From positions 278,006 to 342,005 of the forward strand of contig NZ_SZVW01000008.1 of the NCBI RefSeq assembly GCF_007655005.1: 64,000 bases of DNA, read 5' to 3'. The notes under the pieces are model-generated. The model ran no database searches and had not been told where the DNA came from. It saw only the letters and a program-made list of their open reading frames with translations. Shown piece by piece: positions 32,867 to 41,671 of the stretch; position 1 is the stretch's first letter, and each line of letters starts with the position of its first letter. The stretch is from Streptomyces tibetensis (GTDB taxonomy: Bacteria > Actinomycetota > Actinomycetes > Streptomycetales > Streptomycetaceae). The position numbers and the translations under genes are program-made.

Positions 32867-33637
32867 CTAACGCCGTAGCAGGGTCGGCTCGCCCGGCCCG
32901 CTGCGGCGCACCACCCACGCCTCGGTGATGTGGGTGAACATCGCCTCGGCCGCACCCTTGGGGTCGTGCGCGGCGATCCGCTCGTAGATGCGCCGATGGC
33001 CGTGGTTGGACGCGACGCAGAAGGCGCGGCCGGTTCGGCCCATGTAACGGGCAGAGTTGATGACCTGGCGCTCCAGCGAACGGACCACGGCACGGCCGAT
33101 GCGGTTCTCCGACGCCTGCATGACGGTGTCGTGGAACGCCCGGTCCTCTTCGTGGTACGAAGCGGGGTCGTCGACGAGCTCGTCCATCCGCTCCACCAGA
33201 CCGCGTAGCTGGTCGATCACCTCGGCGTTCGCCACACGGGCGGCGACGTTGGCCATGTCGGACTCCAGCACGCGGCGGGTCGCGACCAGGTGATCGAGGA
33301 TGGCCAGGCTCTCGTCCTCGGCGATCGTCGCGCCGAGGACCAGTTCGTCAAGCATGTTCCACATCGCCGGCGGGGTGACCATCGTGCCGGCGCCCTGGCG
33401 GACCTGCACCAGCCCCTTCTCCTGAAGGATCTTCACCGCCTCGCGGACCACGGTGCGGCTGACCGAGAAGGTCTCGCAGAGCACGGGCTCAGGGGGGAGC
33501 GACGAACCGGACGGGTGGATTCCACGGACGATCCGCTCCACCAGCTCAGCCGTGACCGCGGCGGCAAGGTTCGCCGGGCGCCGGCTCCAGGCGGGGGCCT
33601 CGGAGGCCTCTGCGGATGACTGCGGTACTGCCGTCAT
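32867..33637 (-). CDS. GntR-family transcriptional regulator (FadR subfamily, FCD domain)
   Basis: 256 residues from the ATG at 33637 (M-T-A-V-P-Q-S-S), which has GGGGGG upstream; an in-frame start at 33679 is less likely. The N-terminal winged helix-turn-helix has L-P-P-E-P-V-L-C-E-T-F-S-V-S-R-T-V-V-R-E-A (~45-65) and G-A-G-T-M-V. The C-terminal FCD helical domain contains D-R-A-F-H-D and H-R-R-I-Y-E-R-I-A-A-H-D, including metal-binding His residues. It is divergent from the CUT1 transporter operon and probably represses it in the absence of a sugar acid. Repeats in the shared promoter are the likely operators. Confidence 0.88.
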   Translation of the reverse strand: MTAVPQSSAEASEAPAWSRRPANLAAAVTAELVERIVRGIHPSGSSLPPEPVLCETFSVSRTVVREAVKILQEKGLVQVRQGAGTMVTPPAMWNMLDELVLGATIAEDESLAILDHLVATRRVLESDMANVAARVANAEVIDQLRGLVERMDELVDDPASYHEEDRAFHDTVMQASENRIGRAVVRSLERQVINSARYMGRTGRAFCVASNHGHRRIYERIAAHDPKGAAEAMFTHITEAWVVRRSGPGEPTLLRR

Positions 33638-33702
33638 GACACCCCCCGGGACCCGTGCCGTACCACGGATGCTCGCCAACTATACGCCATCCGGTTGACG
33701 TC

Positions 33703-33736
33703 ATACGTCATACGAGTTACATACGTCATACGAGTT
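33703..33736. promoter_or_regulatory. Tandem GntR operator candidates
   Basis: Two perfect copies of atacgtcatacgagtt (33703-33718 and 33721-33736) lie 18 bases apart in the GntR/CUT1 divergent promoter, with a further gacgtcat partial copy just before. The position and AT content fit binding sites for the adjacent FCD-type regulator. Confidence 0.7.
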
Positions 33737-33795
33737 GCGTTCCTCCTCAACCTCAACCGCCGGACAGCCGGCCACCTCAGGAGAGCGGGGCAGCA

Positions 33796-35067
33796 ATGAA
33801 GCAGCGAACACCGTGGTCGGCGACCCTGGTTGCCGGTCTCGTCGTCTTAGCCGGCTGCGGCAGCGCCTCCGACCCGGATGCGGCGCCCGGCGGTTCGAAG
33901 GGCAAACTCGTCGTCTGGGACTGGAAGTCCGGCGACGCCGCGGCCTCCTCCTACATCAAAAAGGCCAAGGCGGACTTCGCCCAGCGGCATCCCGGCGTGA
34001 CGGTCGAGTTCGTCGCGCAGCCCTTCGAGCAGTACTACACCCTGCTCGGGGCCGCCGTCCAAGCCGGCAAAGGGCCGGACGTCATGCTCTTCAACGGCGG
34101 CGGGCAGATCCGCGACCGGGCGGACTCCCTTCTGCCCTTGGACGAGTACGTCCGTGAGGACAAGAAGCGGCTGGCCGGGTGGGAGGCCTTCGCCAAGGAC
34201 AGCAAGACCTACGCCGCTCCGGTGACCTTGCAAGGTCACCCGATCTACTACAACAAGTCGCTCTACCGGAAGGCAGGGCTGGACCCGGAGCAGCCGGCCA
34301 CCAGCTGGGACGAGTTCGTCGCCGACTGCCGGACCATCATCAAGGCGACCGGTGCCAGGTGCTTCGCGCAGGGCAACAAGGAAGGCATCGGTATCCAGTT
34401 CTTCCTGTCCGGGCTCGGCTCGGGCGTCCTGTCGCCCAGAGAGTACGACGACTGGATCGCCGGCAGACGAGACTGGTCCTCGCCGGCGGTCAAGCGGCTC
34501 TTCTCGCTCTGGAAAGAGGCCGACGACAAAGGCCTGAACAACGACGGGGCCAACTCGACGGCGATGTTCAACGACGCGTTCGCGGTGTTCGAGTCGAACA
34601 AGGCCGCCCACGTCATCGGGTTGATGTCGGACGTCGGGCACTGGAAGGACTTCGGCGAATTCCTCGACGCCGGCGATGTCGGCGTCATGAAGGCGCCGGT
34701 CGTCACGGCCGGTGCCACGCCGAGCCTTCCCTACGACGGCGGCATCGGCTACGCCGTCGCGAAGTGGACCAAGGACCCCAAGGCCGCCGCCGACCTGGTG
34801 CGCTCCCTGACTTCGACCGACGCACTAAAGTCGTTCTACGCCGACGCGGGCGCCATCGCGGCCGACCGCACCGTGGACGTCTCGAGCGCCGGCCCGGCCG
34901 TCGCCACGATCGTGTCCGAGATCGACCGTGGCAAGTCCGCCCTGCATGTGGCCCTGTCGTCCAAGACAGTGGACCTGATGGGGCGGCTGTCCCAGCAACT
35001 GCTGAGCGGATCGGTCACGGTCGACGCCGCGGTCAAGCAGCTGGCGGCGTCCGACCAGGCGGGCTGA
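33796..35067 (+). CDS. CUT1 sugar-binding lipoprotein (family 1 extracellular solute-binding)
   Basis: 423 residues with lipobox V-L-A-G-C (Cys21) and a MalE-like fold: L-V-V-W-D-W-K-S-G, F-A-Q-R-H-P-G-V-T-V-E-F, P-D-V-M-L-F-N-G-G-G, G-H-P-I-Y-Y-N-K-S-L-Y-R-K-A-G-L. ATG 33796 is chosen for its AGGAGAG site at 33779-33785; earlier in-frame codons lie in the operator region. Codon 18 (33847-33849) is TTA. Two MalF/MalG-type permeases follow; no ATPase is encoded here, as is normal in Streptomyces where the shared MsiK ATPase serves many CUT1 systems. Confidence 0.92.
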   Translation: MKQRTPWSATLVAGLVVLAGCGSASDPDAAPGGSKGKLVVWDWKSGDAAASSYIKKAKADFAQRHPGVTVEFVAQPFEQYYTLLGAAVQAGKGPDVMLFNGGGQIRDRADSLLPLDEYVREDKKRLAGWEAFAKDSKTYAAPVTLQGHPIYYNKSLYRKAGLDPEQPATSWDEFVADCRTIIKATGARCFAQGNKEGIGIQFFLSGLGSGVLSPREYDDWIAGRRDWSSPAVKRLFSLWKEADDKGLNNDGANSTAMFNDAFAVFESNKAAHVIGLMSDVGHWKDFGEFLDAGDVGVMKAPVVTAGATPSLPYDGGIGYAVAKWTKDPKAAADLVRSLTSTDALKSFYADAGAIAADRTVDVSSAGPAVATIVSEIDRGKSALHVALSSKTVDLMGRLSQQLLSGSVTVDAAVKQLAASDQAG

Positions 35068-35071
35068 GGCC

Positions 35072-36052
35072 ATGTCACCCATTGGTTCATCGGCCCGCAC
35101 TGCGCAAGCAGGGCGGACCGCCGGGGTGCGAGCAGGTGAGGCGGTAGATGGCCGCGGCCCTGCGTCGAAGTCTCCGCGAGCCCGGAACGGCCGGCGCGCA
35201 GACCGCCTCGCCCCCTACGTCCTGGTCGCTCCCGCTGTCCTGATCATCGTGGTGCTCCGGCTCTGGCCACTGGGACTGGGTGTCAACTTCTCCTTCACCG
35301 GTGACGGCGAACACAACGGCGCCACGGTGGGGTTCGACAACTATGCGCAGCTCATCGACGACCCGCTGTTCCGCACCGCGCTGCGCAACGTCGGACTGCT
35401 GGTGCTGCTGCTGCCGGTCGCGGTCGCGATCCCGGGACTGCTCGCCACCTTCATCTATCTGCGGGTCCCAGGTCACCCGGTCTTCCGGAGCGTCTACTTC
35501 TTCCCGGCCGTGCTCTCACCGGTGATCGTCGGAGCGATCTTCAACCTGCTCCTGGCCTTCGACGGTCCCGTGAACGCCGTGCTCGGCGGCTCGGGGCTCG
35601 GCCCGGTGGACTGGCTCGGCGATCCCGACGTAGCCATGTTCACCGTCGTCGGCGTGTACATCTGGGCGACGTCGGGGATGGCGCTGGTGGTGTTCCTGGC
35701 CGGGTTCGCGACCCTGGACTCCGCACTGCTGGACGCCGCCCGGGTCGACGGCGCCTCGCTCGCGCGGATGATCTGGCACGTCATCATCCCGGGCCTGTCC
35801 CGCACCCTCCAGTTCGTCGTCGTCACCACGATGATCGGGATGCTGACCTCGATGTTCGGGCTGCTCTACGTCATGACCAGTGGTGGCCCGGAAGGGTCGA
35901 CCTACCTGCCCGAGTACTACATCTGGGTCCAGCAGGGGCAGATGAGCCGCCCGGCGCTGGCGTCGGCCGCGTCCACGGTCCTCTTCCTCATCATGCTGGC
36001 CGTGGGCCTGCTGCAGGTCGGCCTGCTGCGCCGGGCGGGGAGGGAGGACTGA
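35072..36052 (+). CDS. CUT1 sugar ABC transporter permease (MalF-like)
   Basis: 326 residues with a ~45-residue basic N-terminal extension and six membrane segments. The EAA loop reads D-A-A-R-V-D-G-A-S-L-A-R-M-I-W-H-V-I-I-P-G (near 228), the contact site for the ATPase. It begins four bases after the binding-protein stop and ends in a TGATG overlap with the next permease. Confidence 0.92.
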   Translation: MSPIGSSARTAQAGRTAGVRAGEAVDGRGPASKSPRARNGRRADRLAPYVLVAPAVLIIVVLRLWPLGLGVNFSFTGDGEHNGATVGFDNYAQLIDDPLFRTALRNVGLLVLLLPVAVAIPGLLATFIYLRVPGHPVFRSVYFFPAVLSPVIVGAIFNLLLAFDGPVNAVLGGSGLGPVDWLGDPDVAMFTVVGVYIWATSGMALVVFLAGFATLDSALLDAARVDGASLARMIWHVIIPGLSRTLQFVVVTTMIGMLTSMFGLLYVMTSGGPEGSTYLPEYYIWVQQGQMSRPALASAASTVLFLIMLAVGLLQVGLLRRAGRED

Positions 36053-36879
36053 TGTCCCGCCTGGGACCGAGCAGATGGCTGGTCGCCGTGCCGATGGGGC
36101 TCCTCGCCCTGGCGACGATCTACCCGCTGCTGTTCACCGCCAACGTCGCGATGAAGACCCGCCGGGAGTACATCCTCGACCGGTTCTCCCTGGCCGGCAC
36201 TCTCAGATGGGACAACCTCAGCACCGCGTGGAACAGCGACGGCATGGGGCGGTACTTCCTCAACTCCGTGATCGTGGTGACCTGCGCCGTGGGGCTGCTC
36301 CTGCTCATCGGGTCCATGGCCGGGTTCGCGCTGGCCCAGGTGCGGTTCCGGGGCTCGTCCGCGCTGACTCTGGTCTGCCTCGCGGCACTGTTCGTCCCGT
36401 TCCAGGTGATCATGGTGCCGCTGGCCAGGATCATGGCCGACGGCGGTCTCATCGACACCTATCCGGGACTGGTCCTCGCCTACGTCGCGCAGTTCCTGCC
36501 GTTCACCGTTTTCTTGCTGACGAGCTACTACCGAGCGGTGCCCACCGAGCTCGTCGACGCCGCACGGATCGACGGGAACACCCTGTACGGCGTCTACCGG
36601 CGCATCATGCTGCCGATGGGTGCTCCGGCACTGCTGTCGGTGGGCATCCTCGACGCGCTGTTCTGCTGGAACGACGTGCTCATCTCGCTGCTGATGATGC
36701 CGTCGGCCGACCATCGCACCCTGATGGTGGGCATCACCGCCCTGCGCGGCCAGTACTCCGCCGACATCCCCACCTTCGCAGCCGGCGTCCTGATCGCCGG
36801 GCTCCCCGTGTTGGTGACCTACCTGTTCCTGCAGCGCCAGATCGCCGACGGCGTGACGGCCGGCGCGACGAAGGGCTGA
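36052..36879 (+). CDS. CUT1 sugar ABC transporter permease (MalG-like)
   Basis: 275 residues, six membrane segments, EAA loop D-A-A-R-I-D-G-N-T-L-Y-G-V-Y-R-R-I-M-L-P (near 171). The ATG overlaps the MalF-like stop. It completes a two-permease importer. The following enolase-superfamily gene is three bases away, so the imported compound is probably its substrate or a precursor. Confidence 0.92.
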   Translation: MSRLGPSRWLVAVPMGLLALATIYPLLFTANVAMKTRREYILDRFSLAGTLRWDNLSTAWNSDGMGRYFLNSVIVVTCAVGLLLLIGSMAGFALAQVRFRGSSALTLVCLAALFVPFQVIMVPLARIMADGGLIDTYPGLVLAYVAQFLPFTVFLLTSYYRAVPTELVDAARIDGNTLYGVYRRIMLPMGAPALLSVGILDALFCWNDVLISLLMMPSADHRTLMVGITALRGQYSADIPTFAAGVLIAGLPVLVTYLFLQRQIADGVTAGATKG

Positions 36880-36882
36880 CGC

Positions 36883-38085
36883 ATGCGCATCACCGGGTAC
36901 AGAACCCTGACGACGGCACAGCGATGGGGGCGACCTGTCGGTGACGCCAACGGCGTCTACGCCGACGGCGTCATGCCCGTACCGGTCGTCATCGTCGAGA
37001 CCGATGAGGGGGTCACCGGAGTCGGCCTGGGACCGCACGTGGAAGCCGAGGTGATCTTCGCCGCCATCGACGGCCAGGACCCGCGCGCGGTGACCGCCCT
37101 CTACGACCGCATGCTGCGGCACACCTTCAAAGCCGGGCATGCCGGCGTGGTGTTCGGCACGATCGGCGCGTTCGACACGGCGTTGTGGGATATCAAGGCA
37201 CAGGCCGTGGGTGAGCCGCTGTGGCGGTTGCTCGGCGGCAACGACCGCATGGTCCGCGCCTACGCCTCCGGCCTGGACATCGGCCTCACCGACGACGAGC
37301 TCGTGGCCACCTACCAGGTCTATGCCGAACGCGGGCTGAGGGCGGCGAAGCTCAAGGGCGGCCTGGACATCGAGCGTGACCGGCACCGGCTGTTGCTCGT
37401 ACGCGAGGTACTGACCGAGGCTGCGCACGGCACCCGGCCAGGGCTCATGCTGGATGTGAACGAGTCCTGGAGCCGCAAGCAGGCGGTACGCCACGTCGGT
37501 GAACTGGAACGCACACTCGACCTGACCTGGGTCGAGGAGCCGGTCCGGCGCTGGGACGCCAACGGCCTGGCCGCTGTCAGCCGTGGCGTACGGACGGCGG
37601 TCGCCAGTGGGGAGAACCTCACCGGCCTCGAGCAGTTCCGCCCGCTGATCGCGGCCGAAGGCGTCGACGTCGTCCAGACGGCCGCGGTCTGGGGAGTCAC
37701 CCACTTCCTGCGTGTCGCCGCGCTGGCGCACGCCTACGACCTGCCGGTCAGCCCGATCGGCAACACGCCTGTCGCGCTGCTGCACGCCGCGACGTCGGTG
37801 CCCAACCACCTCGTCAGCGAACTGCAGGGCCTGCAGCCGCCGATCGGCGTCGCGATGGACCTGCACGTCGAGGACGGCGCCTTCGTGCTCGGCGACACGC
37901 CGGGCCTGGGCATCCGGATCGACGAAACGGTGATGACCGCGGCACCTCAGGGCACGGCACACGCAGCCGACGGACCGCACATACGGCCGGAGCAGGCCGG
38001 CCGGCGGCTGCTCGCGGTCACCCCCGGACCATGCCGATCCACCGCGGAAGGGACGTCAGACACCATGGAGATGGAGGATCGATGA
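36883..38085 (+). CDS. Enolase-superfamily (mandelate racemase/sugar-acid dehydratase) enzyme
   Basis: 400 residues with the N-terminal capping domain and a TIM barrel. The barrel carries the base motif A-K-L-K-G (K-x-K, ~156-158) and metal ligands in M-L-D-V-N-E-S-W (Asp ~189), W-V-E-E-P-V (Glu ~215) and A-S-G-E-N-L-T (Glu ~240). A His lies in L-L-H-A-A-T-S-V-P-N-H. This layout is shared by sugar-acid dehydratases and racemases. The CUT1 importer upstream and an SDR tail like those of keto-deoxy sugar-acid dehydrogenases downstream favour an aldonate dehydratase. The last ~40 residues are not family-like and may reflect the downstream rearrangement. Confidence 0.85.
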   Translation: MRITGYRTLTTAQRWGRPVGDANGVYADGVMPVPVVIVETDEGVTGVGLGPHVEAEVIFAAIDGQDPRAVTALYDRMLRHTFKAGHAGVVFGTIGAFDTALWDIKAQAVGEPLWRLLGGNDRMVRAYASGLDIGLTDDELVATYQVYAERGLRAAKLKGGLDIERDRHRLLLVREVLTEAAHGTRPGLMLDVNESWSRKQAVRHVGELERTLDLTWVEEPVRRWDANGLAAVSRGVRTAVASGENLTGLEQFRPLIAAEGVDVVQTAAVWGVTHFLRVAALAHAYDLPVSPIGNTPVALLHAATSVPNHLVSELQGLQPPIGVAMDLHVEDGAFVLGDTPGLGIRIDETVMTAAPQGTAHAADGPHIRPEQAGRRLLAVTPGPCRSTAEGTSDTMEMEDR

Positions 38086-38399
38086 AGGCGGTTGTCCACC
38101 GCGGAGCCCGCACCCTCGAGATCGAGATCGAGAGCCGGGTCGCCGAAGCACCGGCCCTGGGGAAGGAGTGGCGCGGACGCGACGTCGACGCCATCGCATC
38201 GGGCTGCATCGCCATCGACAACACCGAGGCGTTATGCGCGGACCCTCGGCGCACCCGGGCGATCCTCGCCCAGGTCCCGGCCGGCCGCCGGAGACGCCCG
38301 GACGATCTCGCCGGGGCCGCGGTGTTCCGCGCCTCCGCGGCGTCGGACTGTGTCAAAGGCGTCGTGCTTCCCGCTGATGGCGGATGGCTGGGGCGATGA
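38082..38399 (+). pseudogene. ADH-SDR chimeric remnant
   Basis: A 105-codon frame whose first ~26 residues (M-K-A-V-V-H-R-G, ...E-A-P-A-L-G) are the start of a zinc alcohol dehydrogenase. From about residue 28 (K-E-W-R-G-R-D-V-D-A-I-A-S-G) it becomes the C-terminus of a short-chain dehydrogenase, ending G-V-V-L-P-A-D-G-G-W-L-G-R. A deletion has fused two neighbouring genes in frame and lost both active sites. Several conserved positions (N to D, P to S, Y to C) are changed, consistent with decay. A TTA codon lies near 38231. The start overlaps the enolase-family stop. Confidence 0.75.
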
Positions 38400-38503
38400 T
38401 GGGCCGCCAACTATTGTCAGCCGGCCACGCCCGAGTCGATCGTGGGCGCGAACCCGACGGGGGCGATGTGCGCGGCGCCTGGGGTGGTCTTGCCCGAGGC
38501 CAC

Positions 38504-39349
38504 GTGTACGGGCTCGTGAAGGCGGCCGGCCGAGCCGACGAGCCGAACCTGGTCGTCGCCGCACAGGCCGGCGATCCACGAGCGCTCGACGACCTGGCCG
38601 CGACGTACCTGCCGCTGGTGTACGCGATCGTGCGCAGGGCACTGGGTGAGCTTGCGGACGTCGACGACGTGGTGCAGGAGACGATGCTGCGGGTACTTCC
38701 CGAGCTGCGCACATTGCGCGCCCCGGAGTGCTTCCGGCCCTGGCTGGCCACGATCGCGACACGACAGATCAGCACTCATCTGCACCGGCGGCAGGCGGAC
38801 GCCGAACGGACGGCCCCCCTCGAGGAGATGACCGACCCGCCGGACGCCGACGCCGAGAACCTGGCCCTGATCCACGTCGAGCTGTCCGGTCATCGCCGAA
38901 AGACCGTACGCGCCAGTCGATGGCTCGACCCGGACGCCCGCGCGCTGCTGTCGCTGTGGTCGCTGGAGACCGCGGGCCGGCTGACGAGGGCGGAGCTCGC
39001 GGCGGCGCTGGGAACAAGCGTGGCTCACGCGGGTGTGCGCGTCCAGCGGATGCGCAACCAGCTGGAGCTGAGCCGGTCACTCGTCGTCGCGCTGGAAGCC
39101 AGCCCCCGATGCCCACAGCTGACCGCCGCGCTGGCTGGCTGGGACGGCGTACCGAGCACGCTGTGGCGTAAGCGCATCGTCCGGCACACCCGATCCTGTG
39201 CGGACTGCGGCCGGGCCGCCGGCGAACTGGTACCCCTTGAGAGGCTGATCGTCGCCTTGGCGCTGCTCCCGTCCCGCCGACGCGGTCGGCCATGGTGTTT
39301 CGGCGCTACGGCGAATGCGAATGCGACTGTTCAAGCCGGTCGCCGATAA
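38504..39349 (+). CDS. ECF-like sigma factor with C-terminal zinc-finger-like segment
   Basis: About 281 residues. Sigma region 2 runs from Y-L-P-L-V-Y-A-I-V-R-R-A-L through D-V-D-D-V-V-Q-E-T to F-R-P-W-L-A-T-I-A-T (~25-90). A shortened region-4-like helix-turn-helix has T-R-A-E-L-A-A-A-L-G-T-S-V-A-H-A-G-V-R-V-Q-R (~160-182). A tail with R-C-P ... H-T-R-S-C-A-D-C-G resembles anti-sigma zinc-finger motifs (~205-240). GTG 38504 or GTG 38516 are the plausible starts; neither has a strong ribosome site, and earlier ATGs overlap the pseudogene. Related Streptomyces proteins can carry long extra C-terminal domains; here it stops soon after the Cys motif. It may direct transcription of parts of the surrounding sugar region. 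Confidence 0.72.
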   Translation: MYGLVKAAGRADEPNLVVAAQAGDPRALDDLAATYLPLVYAIVRRALGELADVDDVVQETMLRVLPELRTLRAPECFRPWLATIATRQISTHLHRRQADAERTAPLEEMTDPPDADAENLALIHVELSGHRRKTVRASRWLDPDARALLSLWSLETAGRLTRAELAAALGTSVAHAGVRVQRMRNQLELSRSLVVALEASPRCPQLTAALAGWDGVPSTLWRKRIVRHTRSCADCGRAAGELVPLERLIVALALLPSRRRGRPWCFGATANANATVQAGRR

Positions 39350-39641
39350 CGGAAACTGCCGCGGTTTACACACGTCCGTCACTCCAATTCGCCGGTCTGA
39401 ATAGGTTATGGGGGGTGGCCGGCAATAGTCCCGCTTCCCCGGTTGGTTGCACGACGGCTCAAGCCCGCAAATATCGACGGTTCCCTCTTGAATGGACCAT
39501 GTCAATCTGTCAATCTTTCAGTCGTTGACCCGTAACGTTCCCCATTCATGTCATGACCTGTGACCGGGGGAAGTCAAAAGCGATCTACGGATTTCCGGCG
39601 CCCACACAGTGATGTGGCTCCGACTGCGAAAGGTGCCGACA
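39350..39641. other. AT-richer intergenic region
   Basis: About 290 bases between the sigma factor and a possible small gene. Composition is noticeably less GC-rich than the flanks and it may hold promoters. No RNA gene or hairpin terminator was recognised. Confidence 0.4.
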
Positions 39642-39827
39642 ATGAATGAATTCGTGCGCTCGGCCGATCCGCCGCGGCGGCCCCGGGCCCGAGCGATCCC
39701 GCCCCTGCTGCCAGACCTGTCAGCCGGGTTGGTCGCGGCCGGCTACATGTCGGTTCCCGACCGAGAGTTTCCCATCCCCCTGCCGTGGCGGACGGGGTTA
39801 CTCACCCAGACCGACTCCACCTGCTGA
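39642..39827 (+). CDS. Possible 61-residue small protein
   Basis: ATG 39642 follows GAAAGGTG at suitable spacing and opens a 61-codon frame (M-N-E-F-V-R-S-A-D-P-P ... P-D-R-E-F-P-I-P-L-P-W-R-T). No family is recognised. Support is the ribosome-binding site and reasonable composition only. Confidence 0.3.
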   Translation: MNEFVRSADPPRRPRARAIPPLLPDLSAGLVAAGYMSVPDREFPIPLPWRTGLLTQTDSTC

Positions 39828-40040
39828 CCGGAGGTCCGGGCGAAGCCGGGGAGAGAGGCTTTCCAGGCGCCACGGCAGCGGCATGACGCTGACATGCTCG
39901 CTGCGCGAGCGATCTGGGAGGGGGTCGGCGCGGAGAGGGCAAGCTCCGCGCCGGCTTGCCCGGCTGCCGGCAGGCGGCCGGCGTCAACAGATCCTGCACA
40001 GCGCAGACGTGACCACACCGCCAACCGGGAAGGCACGACC

Positions 40041-41540
40041 ATGCCCCACCCCCATCGCCGGCGCTACCTCGCCCGGGCCCTCGCCTGCATCCTGACCGCT
40101 CTCGGCGCGCTCGCGGTCGTCGAGCCCCAGAGCGCCTCGTCGGCCGCCGCCGACACCGCCCAGTTCCGCGGCGTCAACTGGGCCCGACTCGGTGACAACT
40201 TCCACGGTGGACCGCTGGTCCTGCACGGGTTGAGCGGCTCCGACAGCTACCAGACGGTCGTGGCGAAAGCCAACGCCGTCTACACCGGCTTCGAGAACAA
40301 CCTCGGCGCCAACACCGTTCGGCTCCCGATCAACACCTACACCGTCGGGACGAGCTGGTGGAGCGCGTACACGGGCGCGATAGACGCGGCCACCGCGAAG
40401 GGATTCAAGGTCGTCCTCTCCTACTGGGAGGACGGGGTGGCCGCCCGCGGCGGTCGCATCGTCGACGCGAGCGCCTTCGACACCATGTGGAACACCGTGC
40501 TTGCCCGGTACGGCACCAACAGCCTCGTCTACTTCGAGCCGATGAACGAACCGGCGGGGCACAGCGCCGGCGAGTGGGCGAACGTGGTGAGCAACTGGAT
40601 CAACGGCCGCCCGTCGATTCCGCGTGACCGCGTCTTCGTCAGCGGCGCCGGACTGAACACCGACATCAAATCCATGTGCGCCGACCGCCGCCTCGACGGG
40701 ACGTTCCTGTCGCTGCACCACTACACGTTCTTCAGCGGCGCGAAGACCTACGACCAGTGGGTGGCGTACCTGCGGAACGCGATCGGCTCGTGCGCCGACC
40801 GCACTGTCGTCGACGAGTTCGGCGCGCCGATGGATACCGGGCTGAACTACCACGACGCCGGCAGCACCGACAACTTCGTGCGCTACTTCCGGGCCACCAC
40901 CACGGTACTCCGGGAACTGCGGATCGGCTCCATCTACTGGCCCGGGCTGGGCGGCAAGATACGCGCCGGCCAGGGTGACGACTGGTATGCCATGCAGAAG
41001 CTGCACGGCACCGGTACCAACCTCACGCTCAGCACCCCCAGCGCCAGCGGCCGCGAGCGCCTCCGGTACGGCTGGGGCCTGGACGGCGACGCCCCGGCTC
41101 CGACGAGCCTCCTGCGCAACCTCGGCACCGGGCGCTGTCTGGACATCCCCGGCGGGACCACGGCGAACCTCCAGGTCCAGGCGGACACCTGCGCCAACTC
41201 GGTGGGCCAGCAGTGGACGTTGACGGCCGGCGGACAGATCACCGCACTCGGGGGCCGGAAGTGCCTGGATGCGTACAGCAGCGGGACGACGAACGGCGCC
41301 GTGGTCGGCACGTGGGCGTGTAACGGCGGCGACAACCAGCGTTGGACGGCGGGCACTGACGGCACCGTCCGCAGTGCTCACTCCGGCCTCTGCCTCGATG
41401 TGAACACCGCCACCTTCAAGGTGCAGCTGTGGGCTTGCTGGGGCGGCGACAACCAGAAATGGCAGATCCAGAACGCTGACTCGCGACGCGAGGCCCGACT
41501 CGGCGGATACGGCGGATACGGCGGATACGGCGGCCGGTGA
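40041..41540 (+). CDS. Secreted GH5-family glycoside hydrolase with ricin lectin domain
   Basis: 499 residues: signal peptide (~1-37), a GH5-type (beta/alpha)8 barrel (~38-345), then CBM13 (~360-485). The acid/base Glu is in Y-F-E-P-M-N-E-P-A-G (~170), a His pair in L-H-H-Y-T-F-F near 232, and the nucleophile Glu in V-V-D-E-F-G-A-P (~259). GH5 members cut beta-linked glucans, mannans or related chains; the exact activity is not clear. The C-terminus ends in a Gly-Gly-Tyr triplet repeat coded by three ggatacggc units, a likely slippage tract. ATG 40041 is preferred over GTG/TTG codons upstream because the signal peptide starts there. Confidence 0.85.
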   Translation: MPHPHRRRYLARALACILTALGALAVVEPQSASSAAADTAQFRGVNWARLGDNFHGGPLVLHGLSGSDSYQTVVAKANAVYTGFENNLGANTVRLPINTYTVGTSWWSAYTGAIDAATAKGFKVVLSYWEDGVAARGGRIVDASAFDTMWNTVLARYGTNSLVYFEPMNEPAGHSAGEWANVVSNWINGRPSIPRDRVFVSGAGLNTDIKSMCADRRLDGTFLSLHHYTFFSGAKTYDQWVAYLRNAIGSCADRTVVDEFGAPMDTGLNYHDAGSTDNFVRYFRATTTVLRELRIGSIYWPGLGGKIRAGQGDDWYAMQKLHGTGTNLTLSTPSASGRERLRYGWGLDGDAPAPTSLLRNLGTGRCLDIPGGTTANLQVQADTCANSVGQQWTLTAGGQITALGGRKCLDAYSSGTTNGAVVGTWACNGGDNQRWTAGTDGTVRSAHSGLCLDVNTATFKVQLWACWGGDNQKWQIQNADSRREARLGGYGGYGGYGGR

Positions 41541-41671
41541 CCGCCGCCGCGGCCGAATCGATGGCGACGGCCTGGGGCTCGTCGGAGAGGCACCGTACGG
41601 CCGTCGCCTTCTCACGGCGGTCGGCATCACCGAAGTCAGCGACCTGCTCCAGTCCGTGAAGGGAGTACGAC

